Shown piece by piece: positions 9,901-18,764 of a DNA stretch of 64,000 bases (positions are counted from its first letter, which is position 1; every line of letters begins with the position of its first letter). The notes under the pieces are model-generated. The model saw only the letters and a program-made list of their open reading frames with translations, was not told the origin of the DNA and ran no database searches. Both the position numbers and the translations under genes were made by a program. Source of the stretch: Halarchaeoplasma sp046498385 (GTDB lineage Archaea > Thermoplasmatota > Thermoplasmata > Halarchaeoplasmatales > Halarchaeoplasmataceae); contig JAWOAU010000059.1 of NCBI GenBank assembly GCA_046498385.1, forward strand, positions 1 through 64,000, read 5' to 3'.

Positions 9901-10065
9901 CTACCGGCGGAGGTGACCACGGTGGGCTACTTCCAAGCAGCGGAGGAGTACAATGTTGCCTATACCACCATTGCTGATACCTTCATATTCGAACCAGGAC
10001 AGGGTTACTGGCTGTACAACAGCGGGAACCAAACGGTAGCCTGGACCGTAGATTACAGGTTATAA
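6958..10065 (+). CDS. Secreted zinc carboxypeptidase (M14), multi-domain
   Basis: Extracellular metallocarboxypeptidase that removes C-terminal residues from peptides. Residues 1-30 form a signal peptide (basic MFKNAKKSK, then a hydrophobic core). The zinc ligands are visible as His114 and Glu117 (NMHARE) and His242 (NIHSYAG). Substrate-binding Arg194 is in DLNRNWD, and the general base Glu319 is in VFELE. A carboxypeptidase regulatory-like beta domain follows (about 365-455), then an Ig-like domain (about 460-560), a LamG-like domain (about 575-760), an Fn3-like segment, and a C-terminal module with GWNFVS and GWNMVGLPS ending in AWTVDYRL. The last four modules closely match the subtilase at 642, so the two probably work together and use the same surface or export system. 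No transmembrane anchor is seen. Confidence 0.9.
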   Translation: MFKNAKKSKVVAISVLLILSISAYGITSLGYVEDVQSTKYTANRSPYPFPDHYPSVEELYDWYDDLVVEFPNLVSKVHIGTSYEGRDLWVLEVTSDEDTQVDYKPGFFVDGNMHAREWSGNQVSAYFMWRLLNEYDTNETIYWLLNNRRIYVMPMQNPDGYTYDGDGGVGGGNNWRKNRNDSTPTAAIGVDLNRNWDIMWESGNPDPGFDDYRGEAPFSEYENWHERDFILNNSIDSYQNIHSYAGTLLIPLCYSSDPSPHDDWYRGMASHMTSLTSLMGDENSHYSFGQPHEEIGYSAPGGAGDWTYDALGIQSMVFELETGGGGFYPGTDDIMTINQDVDDSLVYQCRVADTDLGDGTNHLYPPIPYIVYGRVEDPEGVPVAGMEVVVENKDTGETISIDTDGNGYYELNYGNLVERGYALTDTFHISAWTNSQEFNIGDEWGRRIDMEVVVGGVPPEITLTSPNGGEQWHAFDEEDITWTTNQGDDPIDHVDLWYSVDAGTSWDRLDTEIDDTGSYTWTVSNEHSQECHVRARVIDSLGRWGEDVSDNVFEIVGLAPGPPRNLTVEHDSAPHMGIFDDFANGNYDNWTVYDGSWDATSGYLQGHGSISTPAEMHQENIGAYGRWEIDFQLSEISDASGYQITRSHFIQIDNADPRYSSGYYVIITGNIGGNGQINLWRWDNGSTPGSTTAGASWNPNTDTNTLAIERDESGVFTLYLNGATLTTGTDNTYTTNQYFGFRHNENPSGGDDHIIHEIRIETMGDGKEHNILTWNPSIDDPDEVSHYDIYCSDSPEGPWDESMLLHSVPANGSAEYHHLDSFKGMADETYWWYVVRAVGENGLVEENVNAIQEPGAEIITFTLELYSGGDSNGWNFVSFNLTSPDSSLENILENPDYGISGNYDRLIYFDASAGTWLSYVPGRLECFNNLQSWDHTMGIWIRMTADDGLTIEGTTPTNTTLTLQPGWNMVGLPSSDVGNHNLPAEVTTVGYFQAAEEYNVAYTTIADTFIFEPGQGYWLYNSGNQTVAWTVDYRL

Positions 10066-10121
10066 TCGCGGACCTTACTAGCATTATAATTAGTCCGAAT
10101 AACGAAGAGATGATATTCCCT

Positions 10122-11090
10122 CTAGCCAAGGACCTCGGGATTGACTATGTTCTCCGGCATCTTTCCCTCCAACACAGCTATAAGATTGTCTGCGGCCATG
10201 ACCGCCATACCATCCCGGGCCCTCACAGATGCGCTGCCCAGATGGGGTGCCAGTACCACGTTATCCAGGTCGTAGTAATTTGGATTTGCTCCATAGGGTT
10301 CGTCAGCAAAGACATCTACCCCTGCACCTGCTATATTTTCACATCTCAATGCATCGATCACTTCCTCCTCGTTAACCACCTCTCCCCGGGCGGTGTTGAT
10401 AAGGTAGGCCGAGTCCTTCATCATCTCTAGTTCCTCTTTGCCTATCATACCGTGTGTTTCTTCTGTGAGCGGCACGTGCAGTGATACAAAATCCGAGCTC
10501 TGAAGAAGTTCATTCATCTTCATGAACTCCGCGCCCAATGAATCCTCTATCTCCCGCACCCTGCTTCTGTTGTAATATATTATTTCCATATGAAATCCGG
10601 CAGCTCTTTTAGCCAGGGCACTGCCTATGTTGCCCATACCTACTACACCCAATGTCTTTCCTTTGAGCTCGCTTCCTATCATGAGGGTCGGGTCCCAGCC
10701 CTGAAATTTATCCTGTCTAACGAATCTGTCACCCTTAACTATGTTCCTAGCAACCGCCAGCATTAAAGCAAAGGCCAGTTCTGCCGTGGCGTCTGTGAGT
10801 ACTCCAGGTGTGTTTGTCACCGCGATACCGTTCTCAGTGGCGCACTCTATGTCTATGTTGTCGTATCCCACTGCGTAATTCGATATCACCTTTAGATCGT
10901 CACCGGCCTGGATAATGTCCCGGTCAATAATATCGGTGAGAGTGCAGAGTACGGCCTTCTTGCCAAGGATACCCGCTATGATCTCGTCCTTGGTCAACCT
11001 CCGGCTTTCAGGATTCACCCGGGTTTTGTATCGCTCCGTTATTTTGTTAAGTCCCTTTTCAGGTATTTTTCTGGTCACGAAAACATCCAT
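10122..11090 (-). CDS. D-isomer-specific 2-hydroxyacid dehydrogenase (glyoxylate/hydroxypyruvate reductase-like)
   Basis: NAD(P)-dependent oxidoreductase of 322 residues, the usual length for glyoxylate reductase or short D-3-phosphoglycerate dehydrogenase without ACT domains. The catalytic domain segments flank a Rossmann fold with GVVGMGNIGSALAKRA. The active-site set is present: Arg in INTARGEVV, Glu in DVFADEP and His in LAPHLGSAS. It reduces 2-oxoacids such as glyoxylate or hydroxypyruvate to D-hydroxyacids. The exact substrate cannot be told from sequence. It is transcribed convergently with the carboxypeptidase and divergently from the regulator at 11188, with about 100 bp between. Confidence 0.87.
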   Translation of the reverse strand: MDVFVTRKIPEKGLNKITERYKTRVNPESRRLTKDEIIAGILGKKAVLCTLTDIIDRDIIQAGDDLKVISNYAVGYDNIDIECATENGIAVTNTPGVLTDATAELAFALMLAVARNIVKGDRFVRQDKFQGWDPTLMIGSELKGKTLGVVGMGNIGSALAKRAAGFHMEIIYYNRSRVREIEDSLGAEFMKMNELLQSSDFVSLHVPLTEETHGMIGKEELEMMKDSAYLINTARGEVVNEEEVIDALRCENIAGAGVDVFADEPYGANPNYYDLDNVVLAPHLGSASVRARDGMAVMAADNLIAVLEGKMPENIVNPEVLG

Positions 11091-11187
11091 GGTCTCACGA
11101 TTGGCATTATGTTTACATCGATTTACTATTTTTCGGTGGAATCTGTAGGAAAAACTTACTAATTACCGCAGCATTATCCTATGCACC

Positions 11188-14100
11188 ATGGTTTCGGCAA
11201 CAGTGAAAGATAGGATAATAATACATTTGTATACTTATCATGCTTCTCTGACTAAGCAAGGGATGCCCTATGAATTATCTCAACCAGGTATTGCTGATGC
11301 CATAGGCATAAGCAGACCTCATCTGAGCCAGGAAATACGGAAGATGATACAGGATGAACCAACCTTGGTTAAAGAAGAGGTCATGCGGGTAAAAGGATTA
11401 AAGCGAAAAAGAAAGGTGTATTTCCTGACTCCGAAAGGAGTTTTAAAGGCACAATCATCGGTAGAAAAATTCAATGAAGAAAGCATAACTGTTCTTACTT
11501 CGGATGGTAAAAAAGACGTCAAATTAAAAAACATCGGTACACATATAAAAGGGAACAACCCTCTTGTTACCGCTCTATCCAGAGTAGATGCAAAGGGTGT
11601 GTTGGACCTTACCGAGGCAAGAGAGTTCAAGGAGGATATATTCATAGACCGCAAAGAGGAAATGGCGGTACTTAAAAGCTCATTGAAAGAGGCAAGTGAA
11701 GAAGGCGGGAAAGTTTTTTTCGTCAAAGGAGATCCAGGTATCGGCAAGACCAGACTCCTAGAGGAGTTTGAAAAACATGCATCTAGCGAGGATTTTATCT
11801 TTCTTTCCGGCAGAGCATATTTTGAGAGTTCGGACCCTTACCTTCCTTTTAAAAAGGCCTTCGAAGGCACAAAAGATTTGGATCACTCTATGGATATTAT
11901 CTATCCCGATGAAAAAAGAACAAAGGCGGAAGATAAGAATATGTTTGATTATCATAGGAGGACAACTTTCTTTGAGATAACCAAAGACATTAGGCACATG
12001 ATAGACAAAAAGCCAATGGTCATATTTTTAGATGATATACAATGGGCGGATTCTGCAACACTGCAGTTGATTCATTATCTTTCTGAGAATTTAGAAACAT
12101 CGCCACTGCTGCTGATCGCCGCCTTTAGACCACAGGATGTAAATATGAACACTCTTTTAAAAGAGATCGTTCAACGGATGAGGCGGGTAGGAACCTACGA
12201 GGAGATAGAATTAAAACCCCTAAAGTGGAAGCATACAAAAGAGATCATATCCAATATGTTGGGCGTATCCAGGACACCACCTGAATTTGTTAGATTACTT
12301 TATGAACTATCCCAGGGTAATCCTCTTTTCATTAAAGAGTGTGTAAAGAGTTTGATCGAAGAGGGCAATTTGGATCCAAAGAGGAACCGATATCCCAAGG
12401 ACCCTAGGCACGTCACCATACCCAATATTATTGTCAGCATAATTGAGAGAAGATTCAGCCAGTTATCCGAAGAAACGCTTAAGATGCTCCAGATAGGCTG
12501 TATTATAGGAGAGGAAATACCCTTCGATCTGCTGTTAAAAGTTTGTGGGATGGACGAACTCGATGCATTCGACCACATAGACATACTGTTGGGAACAAGT
12601 ATATGGAAGGAGTTACCGGATCAGGACAAGTTTGCCTTCAGCCATGCATTGGTGCATCTAGCGGCATACAATCGAATAAGTGATATCAAGAAAAGAAAGT
12701 TGCACAAGGCGGTGGCCGAGAAACTCGAAGAGCTATACGAAGAAGACATAGAAAAACATCATTCCAAACTAGCGAAGCATTTTGAAAGGGCGGGCATGAT
12801 AGATAGGTCGATATCTTATTATTACAAAGCCGGTAAGAGCGCTGAAACAGTATATGCTCAAGAGGACGCTTTGGAGATGTATCAGAACGCTCTGAGGTTG
12901 TGGGATGGAGAGGATAAAGAACCAGGTATGAAACTGATGGAAAGTTTAGGCGACGTAAATTCTCTTTTAGGTGATATATCCTCCTGTAAGAAGTATTATG
13001 AACGGATATTAGATGAAACCGATAACGAGGTTACCGAACAAAGGATGTATCGTAAACTAGCCCGGTTGTGCGAGACCCAAGGTGATTTTCGGAGGGTGAA
13101 AGAACTTGTAGACAAAGGTCTCGATAGCTATAAAAAGGATAACATCGAGGCGTGTAGATTGTATGAGATCCGGGGCTGGACATTGATGCAGACAGGGGAT
13201 TTCCAAGGTGCGGAAGAGATGTTCATTACGGAAAGGCGTCTTTCTGAAGATTTAGGAGATCGAAAGGCCCTCAGCGATTCAAATCATAATCTAGGTACTT
13301 TGATGGTGTACAAAGCTAATTATGATGATGCCCGTCGATATTTAAAAGACGCTTTGAGGATACGTGAAAAGATCGGGGACAAAAAAAGCATAGCCAAGTC
13401 TTTGAATAATTTAGGCGTAGTTTACAAATGTACGGGGGACATAGAAGATGCTTTGGAAACCTATCAACGGTGTTTGGAAATAGAAAAGGAGATAGGTGAT
13501 AGAGGAGGGATCGCGGCAACATCAGCCAATTTGGGGACTCTTCAGTATATGAACAATAATCCCAAGGAGGCCGGGGAGAACTTTGATCATGCCTTGGAGA
13601 TATTTAGAGGTATAGGTGATAAGATGGGCGTTGCCATGGCCTACAATAATCTAGGCATAGTTCAGTTAGCCATGGGTGATCTAGAGAGTGCCCTCGAGTA
13701 TCAAAAGAGAGGTCTTGAACTCCGAAAAAATGTGGGTGATAAACCCGGCTTGGGGATGACCCATGGTATCATAAGCAGCGTTTTTATCTTGAAGGGAGAA
13801 CTGGATAAGGCTAAAGAACATATCGATGAGGCCTTTACTTTTTTCGAAAAGATCGATGATGTGAAAGGAATGGCTCTCATGAAGTCTCTTAAAGGAGATA
13901 TTAAAAATGAGAACGAGCAGTTCGACGATGCAATAAGTTTGTACGAAGAAAGCCACAAAACTCTAAAACAGATCGGAGAGAAGTTTGAAAACATATCCAA
14001 CTGCTGTCGACTGGCCGAGGTATATACTCATGTGGGAAAGTTAACCGAAGCCCGTAGGATGATAATCGAAGGCATTATGCTTTCGAAGATGGTGGGTACG

Positions 14101-14385
14101 GATTATGATAAAGAAGTCTTCCTTAGGATATTAGGGATGGTCCTTCGAAAAGAAAAAAACTTCAAAGGCAGTTTTAAGGTTTTGAACAAAGCGGCAGGGC
14201 TCCTTGAAAAGAATAAAAAGTACATGGAACTTGCTAGGGTCTATTATGAACTAGGTAAAACTTTTTTGGAGGTCCATGACGTACCTAATGGCAAAAGAAA
14301 TCTTGCCAAGGCGAGAAACAAGTTCAACTCCATGGACATGGAACGCTGGAGTGCCCGAGCCCAGGGGATGTTAGACGATATCTAA
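11188..14385 (+). CDS. Winged-helix / AAA ATPase / TPR regulatory protein
   Basis: A 1065-residue signal-transduction protein. Residues 1-90 look like a winged-helix DNA-binding domain (ISQPGIADAIGISRPHLSQEI, then VYFLTPKG as the wing). A STAND-like ATPase follows, with the P-loop GDPGIGKT at 181-188 and Walker B VIFLDDIQWAD. The carboxy half holds at least eight tetratricopeptide repeats with the NNLGxxxxxxGDxxxAxxxxxxxLxI pattern. The order resembles MalT/AfsR-like regulators, but with the DNA-binding domain at the front. It probably senses a ligand or partner through the TPRs and controls transcription; the target is unknown. The ATPase part resembles the protein at 41843-43309. The start ATG at 11188 is the only good one. 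Confidence 0.8.
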   Translation: MVSATVKDRIIIHLYTYHASLTKQGMPYELSQPGIADAIGISRPHLSQEIRKMIQDEPTLVKEEVMRVKGLKRKRKVYFLTPKGVLKAQSSVEKFNEESITVLTSDGKKDVKLKNIGTHIKGNNPLVTALSRVDAKGVLDLTEAREFKEDIFIDRKEEMAVLKSSLKEASEEGGKVFFVKGDPGIGKTRLLEEFEKHASSEDFIFLSGRAYFESSDPYLPFKKAFEGTKDLDHSMDIIYPDEKRTKAEDKNMFDYHRRTTFFEITKDIRHMIDKKPMVIFLDDIQWADSATLQLIHYLSENLETSPLLLIAAFRPQDVNMNTLLKEIVQRMRRVGTYEEIELKPLKWKHTKEIISNMLGVSRTPPEFVRLLYELSQGNPLFIKECVKSLIEEGNLDPKRNRYPKDPRHVTIPNIIVSIIERRFSQLSEETLKMLQIGCIIGEEIPFDLLLKVCGMDELDAFDHIDILLGTSIWKELPDQDKFAFSHALVHLAAYNRISDIKKRKLHKAVAEKLEELYEEDIEKHHSKLAKHFERAGMIDRSISYYYKAGKSAETVYAQEDALEMYQNALRLWDGEDKEPGMKLMESLGDVNSLLGDISSCKKYYERILDETDNEVTEQRMYRKLARLCETQGDFRRVKELVDKGLDSYKKDNIEACRLYEIRGWTLMQTGDFQGAEEMFITERRLSEDLGDRKALSDSNHNLGTLMVYKANYDDARRYLKDALRIREKIGDKKSIAKSLNNLGVVYKCTGDIEDALETYQRCLEIEKEIGDRGGIAATSANLGTLQYMNNNPKEAGENFDHALEIFRGIGDKMGVAMAYNNLGIVQLAMGDLESALEYQKRGLELRKNVGDKPGLGMTHGIISSVFILKGELDKAKEHIDEAFTFFEKIDDVKGMALMKSLKGDIKNENEQFDDAISLYEESHKTLKQIGEKFENISNCCRLAEVYTHVGKLTEARRMIIEGIMLSKMVGTDYDKEVFLRILGMVLRKEKNFKGSFKVLNKAAGLLEKNKKYMELARVYYELGKTFLEVHDVPNGKRNLAKARNKFNSMDMERWSARAQGMLDDI

Positions 14386-14420
14386 ATCTCAGGCACATCT
14401 ACCATAGATTCAAGGGCGCA

Positions 14421-15605
14421 TCATATATTTTTTTCATGACGATCCATTATATCCTCGGCCAACCTTTCTATGTCCTCTAGATCCTTGGCCGTGGGGTGAC
14501 CTTTGACTACCACGGGTTCTATCATCTCGGCCTTCAAGTTCTTGATACTGTCCTTTATCACATCAGGCATCCTACCGCCCCACCCGTAGGACCCGATGAG
14601 TGATACAAATTTTGTCTTGGGCCGCAGTGCGTTGACCAAATAAGCGGCATAGAGTGCCTTAGGGTGTGGCCCCGTTAGGACGGTGGGGGTTGCGATCACC
14701 ACCGTTGCCGCATCTACTAGGGACATGGCGAGATCGCCTAGATCGGTGGTGGTAAGATTATATGGCGTGACTTTTATCCCCTTCTCTATAAGAGTATTCA
14801 CCAGGTGTTGAACCATGTCTTCGGTACTTCCGTGCATGGAAACGTAAGGCACCACCACCTCGTTCCTCACCTCGTCCGATATCCAATCCCGGTATGCATC
14901 CATTATGAAATCCGGTTCATCATATATGGGTCCGTGACTGGGAGCGATAACATCGAAGTCTAGTTTCTCCAGTTTCTTTATATGTCCTTTGATCAGTCTG
15001 CGGAAGGGCATCATTATCTCTGCGTAGTAGCGCTTGGCTGCCGGATATACGATGTTTTTATCCCTGACGAATAGGTTGCTGGCTGCCATATGTGAACCGA
15101 AAAGATCACAGGTAAACAGTATCCCGTCTTCAGGCAGATGCGTCAACATGGTTTCCGGCCAGTGAACCCAAGGGGCGTATATGAATCGCAGGGTTCTATC
15201 TCCCAAGGACAGTTCCTCGCCATCCTTGACCTCTAGGAACCGCTCATTGGGGACATGGAGGTGATCCTTGAGCATCTTCATGCACTTTTGGTTCGTAACC
15301 ACCCTGGCCATAGGGTATCTTTCCAGTACCGCCGGTATGGAACCGGAATGGTCCTGTTCGCAGTGATGTGAGATCACGTAATCTATATGGTCTACACCCA
15401 ATGAATTCAGATTATCCATAAGGACAGATTCCTTCGGCGGGTCAACTGTATCCAGCAGAGCTACCTTTTCACTTCCACGGATCAGATAAGCGTTGTAACT
15501 GGTTCCATCGGGCAAGGGGATAAGTTCATCGAAGAGTTCCCGATCCCAATCCACCGCACCTACCTCGTAAATATCTTTTTTTAATCTCATAACTGCCATT
15601 TTCAT
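14421..15605 (-). CDS. fprA: A-type flavodiiron protein (FprA-like oxidase)
   Basis: A 394-residue flavodiiron protein that reduces oxygen to water (or nitric oxide), with electrons from F420H2 or a small redox protein. It has a metallo-beta-lactamase-like domain with the diiron ligands in HHCEQDHSG, then His in VHWPETM, Asp in FTCDLFGSH and His in APSHGPIY. The C-terminal flavodoxin domain has the FMN loop VSMHGSTEDM. The length and order match archaeal FprA. It is divergently transcribed from glutamine synthetase. Its presence suggests an anaerobe that meets traces of oxygen. Whether F420H2 is the donor here is an inference from methanogen homologues. Confidence 0.88.
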   Translation of the reverse strand: MKMAVMRLKKDIYEVGAVDWDRELFDELIPLPDGTSYNAYLIRGSEKVALLDTVDPPKESVLMDNLNSLGVDHIDYVISHHCEQDHSGSIPAVLERYPMARVVTNQKCMKMLKDHLHVPNERFLEVKDGEELSLGDRTLRFIYAPWVHWPETMLTHLPEDGILFTCDLFGSHMAASNLFVRDKNIVYPAAKRYYAEIMMPFRRLIKGHIKKLEKLDFDVIAPSHGPIYDEPDFIMDAYRDWISDEVRNEVVVPYVSMHGSTEDMVQHLVNTLIEKGIKVTPYNLTTTDLGDLAMSLVDAATVVIATPTVLTGPHPKALYAAYLVNALRPKTKFVSLIGSYGWGGRMPDVIKDSIKNLKAEMIEPVVVKGHPTAKDLEDIERLAEDIMDRHEKNI

Positions 15606-15667
15606 TCACTCCTTTTAACTCATCTTAAGAGCGATAATGTTAAATGCAAAAAAATGTTGTGGTATAC

Positions 15668-17005
15668 ATGCATAGAGAAAAAATTGCACAGGAAGTAATG
15701 GTGAGGATCAGAAATGAAAAAATTAAGTTCGTAGAACTGCAGTTCATGGATATACAGGGGATGGTCAAAACCGTTTCCATCCCCGCATCCCATCTCCCTC
15801 ATGCCATCGAGGACGGTATCCTCTTCGATGGATCATCCATAATGGGCTATGCGACGGTTGATGAATCCGACTTGAGGGCGTATCCGGATTTAAATACGTT
15901 TTTGATATATCCCTGGAGTAATGAAAAGGTGAAGACCGGGAGCATGATATGTGATATCTACGATTCCAACGGTAAACAGTTCGAAGGCGATCCCAGGTAT
16001 ATACTCAAAAAGACAATTGAAAGAGCAAAAAAGATGGGTTATTATTTCAACGTTGGGCCCGAACTTGAGTTTTTCCTCTTTCGTTTAAATGGGAACGGAG
16101 ATCCTACCAACATACCCGATGAAAGTGGTGGGTACTTTGATCTTATGCCCCTTGACAGAGCGGAAAAAGTGCGCAAGGAATGCACTCTTGATTTTGAAGA
16201 GATGGGATTCGAAGTGGAGGCGTCCCACCACGAAGTGGCGTCAGGACAGCATGAGATAGATCTTAGATACGACGAGGCGCTGAAGATCGCGGACCGAATA
16301 CTCACCCTAAAGCACTGTATAAAGACCATAGCTAAGCAGAATTCATTACATGCAACCTTCATGCCAAAGCCCATCACAGGAGTGAACGGGACGGGCATGC
16401 ATATTCATCAAAGCCTTATGGATAGGAAGGGTAACAATGTATTTTATAACTCCGATGGTGAGGACCAGGTAAGTGATATATTCAGATATTACACGGGAGG
16501 CGTATTGAAGCATGCAAAGGAAACATGTGGTATACTCGCTTCCTGGGTCAACTCATACAAACGCCTGGTCCCGGGCTATGAAGCACCGGTTTACGTCTCA
16601 TGGGCATATCTTAATCGGAGTGCTTTGGCAAGGGTACCCGCAGGTAGAGGAAAGGGTACCAGGCTGGAGATAAGAAACCCGGATCCCGCAGGTAATCCCT
16701 ACCTCCAGTTCAGCGTACTGCTGGCATCGGGTTTAAACGGGATCGACAACAAGATCGATCCGGGTCCGGCGGTGGACGAAGATGTATTCTCCATGACAGA
16801 TGATGAAAAAAGTAAAAAGGGAATAGAGGCGTTGCCTTCTAATTTAGGACATGCCCTGTCTTACATTGAACAAAGCGAGTTCATAAAAGAGACCCTAGGT
16901 GAGCATATCCAGAGACACTTTCTTTACGTAAAGAGAAGAGAATGGGATGAATACAGACAGCAGGTCACGGATTGGGAAATAAAGAAATACCTTTCTTCAT
17001 TGTAA
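15668..17005 (+). CDS. glnA: Glutamine synthetase, type I
   Basis: Makes glutamine from glutamate, ammonia and ATP; the enzyme is a cytosolic dodecamer. Landmarks are the beta-grasp amino domain (ELQFMDIQGMVKTV), DGSSIMGYA, the metal site NVGPELEFFLF, and EVASGQHEIDLR. The His loop HATFMPKPITGVNGTGMHIH and the ATP-site RNRSALARVPAGR-like segment are also present. From the ATG at 15668 it has 445 residues, typical of the family; another in-frame ATG at 15644 would add eight. No adenylylation-type tyrosine loop is obvious. It is followed at only 6 nt by a phosphoesterase gene, so the two are probably co-transcribed. Confidence 0.93.
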   Translation: MHREKIAQEVMVRIRNEKIKFVELQFMDIQGMVKTVSIPASHLPHAIEDGILFDGSSIMGYATVDESDLRAYPDLNTFLIYPWSNEKVKTGSMICDIYDSNGKQFEGDPRYILKKTIERAKKMGYYFNVGPELEFFLFRLNGNGDPTNIPDESGGYFDLMPLDRAEKVRKECTLDFEEMGFEVEASHHEVASGQHEIDLRYDEALKIADRILTLKHCIKTIAKQNSLHATFMPKPITGVNGTGMHIHQSLMDRKGNNVFYNSDGEDQVSDIFRYYTGGVLKHAKETCGILASWVNSYKRLVPGYEAPVYVSWAYLNRSALARVPAGRGKGTRLEIRNPDPAGNPYLQFSVLLASGLNGIDNKIDPGPAVDEDVFSMTDDEKSKKGIEALPSNLGHALSYIEQSEFIKETLGEHIQRHFLYVKRREWDEYRQQVTDWEIKKYLSSL

Positions 17006-17011
17006 TCGAAC

Positions 17012-17737
17012 ATGGTCTTTCCACAACCCCTTTGGAATGAAAGGGCCATGATCAAGGGTTCTACCCTGGTGGCCTGTGATCTTCATATAGGTTATGAAAG
17101 GGAGTTAGAAGAAAAAGGAGTATTTGTATCTTCCAAAACACCTGGTATGGTAAAAGATATACATGATATGTTGGTTGAACACAATGTAGATTGCTTGATC
17201 ATCAACGGCGACCTTAAACACAGCATACCCCAGGCATCGTGGCAGGAGTACAATGAAATACCCAATGCCATAGACCGATGGCTCAGAGTGGTGAAGGAGG
17301 TGCATGTTGTCCGAGGCAACCATGACGGGGGTTTAGAGAATTACTTACCAAGGGACGTAACGATCCACGATTCCCGGGGATATCGTAGGAACGACATCGG
17401 TTATTTTCACGGCCATGCCCGACCGTCGGATGAGGTGTTAGATGCGGATATACTGGTTACCGCTCACTGTCACCCGTCCATCACTCTGTTTGATAAACTG
17501 GGAAAGCGAAACAAGCTTCACTGCTGGTCCCGGATCAAGTTCACATTGAACAAAAGGGAGGGTGATTTGATAGTCATGCCGAGTTTCAATCCTCTGCTGG
17601 GAGGTGTCAGCGTAAACGAGGATGGATATCTCGGACCGTTTTTTAGAGATATAGATATAATCGAAGAGGATATCTATCTCTTAGACGGTACCCATCTAGG
17701 TGGTTTTACAGATAAGGGCGATCCTCCTTCAGTATGA
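17012..17737 (+). CDS. Calcineurin-like metallophosphoesterase (archaeal TIGR00024-type)
   Basis: Cytosolic protein of 241 residues with the metallophosphoesterase signature: DLHIGYE, then NGDLKH, RGNHDGG, HGHA and TAHCHP, which bind two divalent metals. It belongs to the compact archaeal SbcD-related phosphoesterase group often found next to large helicases. The physiological substrate is unknown. It starts 6 nt after glnA and its last 32 bp overlap the convergent DUF2148 gene, so the 3' ends of two transcripts are interleaved here. Confidence 0.8.
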   Translation: MVFPQPLWNERAMIKGSTLVACDLHIGYERELEEKGVFVSSKTPGMVKDIHDMLVEHNVDCLIINGDLKHSIPQASWQEYNEIPNAIDRWLRVVKEVHVVRGNHDGGLENYLPRDVTIHDSRGYRRNDIGYFHGHARPSDEVLDADILVTAHCHPSITLFDKLGKRNKLHCWSRIKFTLNKREGDLIVMPSFNPLLGGVSVNEDGYLGPFFRDIDIIEEDIYLLDGTHLGGFTDKGDPPSV

Positions 17738-18221
17738 CCGGAACGGCAATACAGACATTGGCGGTGGAGAGTCCGATGTTCTTGGCTGCGAGACCCGCCT
17801 TTATCATCACCGATGCCTTTACCTTATGCACGCTTGCGGTATCCAGGGCACTTCCCAGGGCCATACCCATATCCAGCAGTCTGTAGATACAGTTCGGTCC
17901 GCGGAATATACCTTGGGCCGAGACACTTTTGAATTCATCACAATCGTCGAAGCCGCATGCACGGCAATTCAAACCCAAGGGGGGGTGTTCTTTTAGACTG
18001 ATCAATAAGACCGCTTGTGCGTCTTCTTCTAGGATCTTACCGTACTTGGAGTAGTCCTCATCATTTAATTCATCAGATAACTGATACATTTCTTCGGCCA
18101 GTATCTCTCTTTCGGCATCGTCCAACAAAGCTATATCCATGTAGGATTCGCCGCTGGCCTTTGGTACCGTACGGGCTCTTACTGTCATGAGGTCTGATAT
18201 TATCTTGATTCCTTTTTCCAT
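17706..18221 (-). CDS. DUF2148 ferredoxin-domain protein
   Basis: A 171-residue protein resembling DUF2148, annotated in archaea and anaerobic bacteria as containing a ferredoxin-like domain. A cysteine cluster NCRACGFDDC plus a later GPNC could bind an iron-sulfur centre. The rest has no recognised catalytic motif. The carboxy part, ASVMIKAGLAAKNIGLSTAN, is typical of the family. The function is not known; a role in anaerobic redox metabolism is a guess. Its last codons overlap the end of the phosphoesterase gene on the opposite strand. Confidence 0.75.
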   Translation of the reverse strand: MEKGIKIISDLMTVRARTVPKASGESYMDIALLDDAEREILAEEMYQLSDELNDEDYSKYGKILEEDAQAVLLISLKEHPPLGLNCRACGFDDCDEFKSVSAQGIFRGPNCIYRLLDMGMALGSALDTASVHKVKASVMIKAGLAAKNIGLSTANVCIAVPVILKEDRPYL

Positions 18222-18276
18222 TTTCTCACCTGAACGTTATAGGTACATAGGGTACATATTATGTTATCGCTGTCTT

Positions 18277-18648
18277 TTACTCTAGTCCTAGGAATCCTAG
18301 GGCCGCGCCGATGATGGCGATGAGACCCGAGATCGCTCCTACCGCACCGCCTAACACCATCAATATTATTCCAAAGACACCGGAGAGGATGGTCCACCTA
18401 CGGGTGTCTCGATGCAAATTCATACAGGATATCAAAAGAGCAAAGCCGAATAAAAGGTTAACCAAGAACTGGAATATGAAAATTATGTCGGCGAGGGAGA
18501 TGATAGAAACCAGAAAATGAGTAAAACCCAGACCGATGGCTACATAACCCCCTAAGGTTATCAACACAGCAGGTAAAGACATCTTCTCCAACTCATTTAT
18601 TGACTTAGGCGAAGATTCGTATACCTTGGCGATGAGATCGTTTTCCAT
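18277..18648 (-). CDS. Small multi-pass membrane protein, unknown function
   Basis: About 123 residues from the ATG at 18648; a GTG one codon earlier is also possible. After a short polar start (MENDLIAKVYESSPKS) there are about four hydrophobic segments: LPAVLITLGGYVAIGLG, a stretch around IIFIFQFLVNLLFGFALL, WTILSGVFGIILMVLGG and a glycine-rich last helix ending LGFLGLE. No family is recognised. It lies in the same direction as the DUF2148 gene, 55 bp upstream of it. Confidence 0.6.
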   Translation of the reverse strand: MENDLIAKVYESSPKSINELEKMSLPAVLITLGGYVAIGLGFTHFLVSIISLADIIFIFQFLVNLLFGFALLISCMNLHRDTRRWTILSGVFGIILMVLGGAVGAISGLIAIIGAALGFLGLE

Positions 18649-18764
18649 CACGGGTTTAATGGTATTATGTGTTATTTAACTATTTAGGGCGGTATTATCT
18701 CTGGTGTTAGGGACAAAAATTAATTATACCATATGCTTTTTAAACGGACCAAAAGAGGTTAAAA

